Under the pieces are notes generated by a model that saw only the letters and a list, made by a program, of their open reading frames with translations, did not search any database and had not been told where the DNA came from. A DNA stretch of 7,200 bases from Chloroflexota bacterium (lineage in GTDB: Bacteria; Chloroflexota; Dehalococcoidia; Lucifugimonadales; UBA3495): assembly GCA_022561675.1 (NCBI GenBank), contig JADFQT010000133.1, forward strand, positions 1 to 7,200. The letters run 5' to 3'. Position 1 is the first letter of the stretch; each line of letters opens with the position of its first letter. The position numbers and the translations under genes were made by a program. Positions 4,458 to 7,200 of the stretch are shown piece by piece.

Positions 4458-6527
4458 ATGCCCTCGGAAGCGGTCGTCTGGTCTATCCTTTTCCTGCCGG
4501 TCGCGGCCTTCCTCATCACATCTCTGATCATACGGCCCTTCCTGAATCGTTACTCCCTTCTCAGCGGCCTGCTCTTAATCCTCTGCCTCGCCGTCGCCTT
4601 CGGTCTCTCCCTATGGGCGCTGTGGGCCGTCAATGACGCCGACGCCGCCCACCGCGGAGCCAGCCTGGAGTTCCCAGTCCATACCTGGCTGGACTTGGGG
4701 AGCGCCCAGATCCAGATGGGTCTGCTTCTGGACCCCCTAACCGCCATCATGTTGGTGGTGGTGACGGGAGTCAGCCTGATGATCCAGATATACTCGCTGG
4801 GTTACATGCGCCACGACCCCAGCTTTTCCCGCTACTTCGCCTACATGGCCCTCTTCACCGCCGCCATGCTGGGCCTGGTCCTGTCCGTCAACATCCTTCA
4901 GCTCTACGCCTTCTGGGAATTGGTCGGGCTTGCCTCGTATCTGCTCATCGGCTTCTGGCACGACCGCCCGGCGGCGGCCGCCGCGGCCAAGAAGGCCTTC
5001 ATCGTTACCCGCATCGGCGACGTGGGTTTCCTGCTGGCGATAATCTTTCTCTTCTTCAAGGCGGACGAGTTCGCGGCCGCCGGGCTGAACGCCCTGCACA
5101 TACCGGATATTTGGGCCGCGGCGCAACCGGCACTTGACGGGGGTTCGGGCATCCTGGCGGGAGTCGCCCTGACCTGGGTGACCCTGGGGATCTTCGCGGG
5201 CGCCGCGGGAAAGTCGGGCCAATTCCCCCTTCACACCTGGCTTCCCGATGCCATGGAGGGCCCCACGCCGGTCAGCGCCCTGATCCACGCGGCGACCATG
5301 GTGGCGGCGGGCGTATTCCTGGTGGGCCGGTTTTTCCCGGTCTTTCAGCAAACCGCTCAGACCATGACCGTAGTCGCCCTCATCGGCGGATTCACCGCTT
5401 TCATGGCGGCCACCATGGGATTGGTAATGAACGACATCAAGCGGGTGATGGCCTACTCCACCATCAGCCAGCTGGGTTACATGATGGCGGCGTTGGGACT
5501 GGGGGCCTATGGCGCCGCGCTGTTTCATCTCTTTACCCACGCCTTTTTCAAGGCTTTGCTGTTCTTATGCGCCGGCAGCGTCAACCACGCCAGCGGTACT
5601 TTCAACATGCGATACATGGGCGGGCTGCGGCGGCAGATGCCGTGGACCTATCTGCTGATGCTGATAGGAGGCCTGAGCCTGGTGGGTATAGTCCCGCTGG
5701 CCGGGTTCTGGAGCAAGGACGAAATATTGCTGTCCGTCTGGATGGAGCGGGACAACCCGGCGGCTCAGGCGACCTTCGTTCTGCTGATCGTTGGGGTGCT
5801 GCTTACCGCTTTCTACACCTTCCGGATGATCTTCATGACTTTCCACGGCCAGTTCCGGGGGGGTGGAGAGCAGGAGTTAAAGGATGCGGAAGAAGCCCAG
5901 CTGCCCCTACCCTCCGGCGTTTCGGGCCAGGTTCACCTGGCCGAATCCCCGCTGGTTATGCTGGCCCCAATGGCGTTTCTGGGATTTTTTGCGGTAGTGG
6001 CGGGTTACCTGGCGAACCCGCAGTGGAGTGCCTTGCCGCTGATACAGGTTCCCAAGCATTGGATAACCGAATACCTGGGAGAGGGTCTGACTTTTGCCCA
6101 GCCCAGCATTCCCAGCTTCAGTTTCGGGATGGCGTTGGTTTCGACGGTAGTCGCGCTGGTGGGGATCGGCCTGGCGGCGCGGCTTTACTCGCGAAAACAG
6201 GGTGAGGCGATTGATCTTGTCGAGCCTCTGGAACGGGCCAGACCGTTGCATCTGTTGCTGACGAACAAATACTACCTGGACTATCTCTACGAAGATTTAA
6301 TAGTGCGCCGCTGGTTCTACCAGGGGTTGGTCGCCATCACCGACTGGGTGGACCGGACGCTGGTGGACGGTTTTGTCGACCTGTTGGGCGGAACCTTCCG
6401 CACCAGCGGGCGGTTGGTAACCGCGTTGCAAACCGGGCAGGTCCAATTCTACGGGACCTTCCTGATTTTTGGCGCCCTCGTCATTCTGGTGGCATTCCTG
6501 ATCTTCGGAAGGGGGATCAGGAGTTAG
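4458..6527 (+). CDS. nuoL: NADH-quinone oxidoreductase subunit L (ND5 family)
   Basis: Distal antiporter-like proton pump subunit of the membrane arm. The 689-aa product has the Oxidored_q1 N-terminal region (about 85-140) followed by the Proton_antipo_M core. Key channel residues are present. Glu154 in FWELVGLASYLLIGFW matches E. coli Glu144, and Lys252 in GKSGQFPLHTWLPDAME matches Lys229. His278 lies in ALIHAATMVAAG and Lys365 in HAFFKALLFL matches Lys342. Lys420-Asp421 in GFWSKDEIL match Lys399-Asp400. FIVTRIGDVGF (181-191) and NDIKRVMAYSTISQLGYM (325-342) are further family blocks. After about residue 460 comes a charged loop (466-495). Then follow further helices and the long C-terminal segment with NKYYLDYLYEDLIVR (603-617), typical of the lateral amphipathic helix and its terminal anchor (about 665-685). 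Longer than E. coli (613 aa), as often in the long forms. The start abuts the small gene with a good ribosome site. Confidence 0.97.
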   Translation: MPSEAVVWSILFLPVAAFLITSLIIRPFLNRYSLLSGLLLILCLAVAFGLSLWALWAVNDADAAHRGASLEFPVHTWLDLGSAQIQMGLLLDPLTAIMLVVVTGVSLMIQIYSLGYMRHDPSFSRYFAYMALFTAAMLGLVLSVNILQLYAFWELVGLASYLLIGFWHDRPAAAAAAKKAFIVTRIGDVGFLLAIIFLFFKADEFAAAGLNALHIPDIWAAAQPALDGGSGILAGVALTWVTLGIFAGAAGKSGQFPLHTWLPDAMEGPTPVSALIHAATMVAAGVFLVGRFFPVFQQTAQTMTVVALIGGFTAFMAATMGLVMNDIKRVMAYSTISQLGYMMAALGLGAYGAALFHLFTHAFFKALLFLCAGSVNHASGTFNMRYMGGLRRQMPWTYLLMLIGGLSLVGIVPLAGFWSKDEILLSVWMERDNPAAQATFVLLIVGVLLTAFYTFRMIFMTFHGQFRGGGEQELKDAEEAQLPLPSGVSGQVHLAESPLVMLAPMAFLGFFAVVAGYLANPQWSALPLIQVPKHWITEYLGEGLTFAQPSIPSFSFGMALVSTVVALVGIGLAARLYSRKQGEAIDLVEPLERARPLHLLLTNKYYLDYLYEDLIVRRWFYQGLVAITDWVDRTLVDGFVDLLGGTFRTSGRLVTALQTGQVQFYGTFLIFGALVILVAFLIFGRGIRS
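6519..6523 (+). promoter_or_regulatory. Ribosome-binding site of nuoM
   Basis: AGGAG lies 7 bases before the ATG at 6531, within the last codons of nuoL. It fixes the nuoM start three bases after the nuoL stop. Confidence 0.7.
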
Positions 6528-6530
6528 CCC

Positions 6531-7200
6531 ATGGAAATCAGCCCAGTAACCGGATTCACCGGTCTCCTGACCGCCACCGTATTTCTTCCGGCCCTGGGAG
6601 CTTTGCTGATTTTGCTCCTGGTCCGGGGCGACCGCAATGTTCGCGTGGTGGCCGCGCTGGTGGGCCTGGCAGACCTGGCGCTCTCCATTCTGGTGTTCGT
6701 GCTTTTCGACCCGGCGGATGCCGCGGACCGCTTCCAGTTGGTGGACCGCTTTGCTTGGATAACCAGCGATTCCTTCCAGGCCAGCTACCTGATGGCTGTG
6801 GATGGCCTCAGCGCGCCGCTGGTGCTGCTGACGGGATTGCTGGGCTTCTGCGCCATTTTGGCCTCGTGGCATATTGGGATGCGAGTGCGGGAGTACTTCG
6901 CCTGGCTGCTGCTCTTGCAAACAGCAATTATGGGCGTGTTCGTCTCCATGGACCTGCTGCTGTTCTTCCTTTTCTGGGAACTGGAGCTGGTGCCCATGTA
7001 CATGCTCATCTCGGTGTGGGGAAGTGGCCGCAAAGAATATTCAGCCATGAAATTCCTGATCTTCACCATTTTCGGCAGCGCCGCCATGCTTATCGCCCTG
7101 GTCGGGGTGTTCTTGAGCGGGGATCCGGGCACCCTGGATCTGACCAGGCTGTCCAGCCCCGGAACCATGCTGACCGCGGCTAGCGTGGCCCTGCCTCTGG
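6531..7200 (+). CDS. nuoM: NADH-quinone oxidoreductase subunit M (ND4 family), 5' part only
   Basis: Antiporter-like proton pump subunit lying between NuoL and NuoN in the membrane arm. The frame is open from ATG 6531 to the right edge, giving 223 residues of an expected 490-520. The N-terminal hydrophobic helices (about 12-31 and 37-59) are followed by YLMAVDGLSAPLVLLTGLL (86-104), the usual start of the conserved core. The hallmark FFLFWELELVPMYMLISVWG (145-164) contains Glu150, matching E. coli NuoM Glu144 in the proton channel. GRKEYSAMKFLIFTIFGSA (166-184) is the next conserved block. The Lys and Lys/Glu residues of the later half lie outside the window. The gene begins three bases after nuoL. 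NuoN is expected downstream. Confidence 0.95.
   Translation, partial: MEISPVTGFTGLLTATVFLPALGALLILLLVRGDRNVRVVAALVGLADLALSILVFVLFDPADAADRFQLVDRFAWITSDSFQASYLMAVDGLSAPLVLLTGLLGFCAILASWHIGMRVREYFAWLLLLQTAIMGVFVSMDLLLFFLFWELELVPMYMLISVWGSGRKEYSAMKFLIFTIFGSAAMLIALVGVFLSGDPGTLDLTRLSSPGTMLTAASVALPL

Noticed and set aside
4458..5300. Somewhat more C-rich third codon positions in the first part of nuoL
   Set aside because: The shift is slight by eye, the protein is a normal NuoL throughout, and I cannot quantify it; there is no support for a transfer breakpoint.
4737..5540. 267-codon open frame on the minus strand opposite nuoL
   Set aside because: It lies wholly within the well-supported nuoL, its product is rich in Gly, Arg, His and Gln with no family motif, and such antisense frames are common in GC-rich genes.
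5567..6205. 212-codon + strand open frame in another frame of nuoL
   Set aside because: Composition is Gly/Arg/Pro-heavy with no recognisable domain, and the nuoL frame continues through it with conserved residues.
6297..6920. 207-codon minus-strand open frame across the nuoL/nuoM junction
   Set aside because: The product is low-complexity in Gln, His and Gly and overlaps two real genes; it is a shadow.

Overview
The window is one strand-uniform stretch of a respiratory complex I (NADH:quinone oxidoreductase-type) operon, about 60% GC by eye, with every gene on the + strand. In order it holds nuoD, nuoH, nuoI, nuoJ, nuoK, a 242-bp spacer carrying a palindromic repeat, a 64-codon small gene, nuoL and the first 223 codons of nuoM, which runs off the right edge. 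The left edge probably holds the last bases of an upstream gene (nuoC expected), but the frame cannot be fixed from 67 bases.

Organism: a bacterium. The nuoEFG genes for the NADH-oxidising module, which sit between nuoD and nuoH in the classical 14-gene order, are absent here: nuoD and nuoH are one base apart. This 11-subunit-style order (ABCDHIJKLMN) is known from Dehalococcoides and other Chloroflexota, from cyanobacteria and from archaeal Fpo-type enzymes. The C-terminus of NuoK looks like the cyanobacterial NdhE/Chloroflexota form, and the palindromic GC-rich repeat has a style I associate, from memory, with Dehalococcoidia-like Chloroflexota. My best guess is therefore an uncultured Chloroflexota (Dehalococcoidia/SAR202-like) genome, but this is inference without a database search.

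Layout: 1-67 is the upstream junction. 68-4020 holds nuoD-H-I-J-K with junctions of 1, 25, 0 and 3 bases, so they are surely co-transcribed. 4021-4262 is the only non-coding stretch; it has a tight GC hairpin and a roughly 115-bp imperfect palindrome with terminal inverted repeats flanked by TTA on both sides. 4263-4457 encodes a small soluble protein resembling the DUF2007 family, abutting nuoL with no gap. 4458-6527 is nuoL, and 6531 onward is nuoM.

How they work together: NuoD and NuoI (with NuoB and NuoC from outside the window) form the quinone-reducing connecting arm with clusters N6a and N6b in NuoI. NuoH forms the membrane end of the quinone tunnel. NuoJ, NuoK, NuoL and NuoM form the proton-pumping membrane arm. 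The catalytic and channel residues I can check are intact. The points of interest are the missing NADH module at its usual site, the small gene embedded in the operon, the palindromic element, and several subunit-specific insertions and tails.
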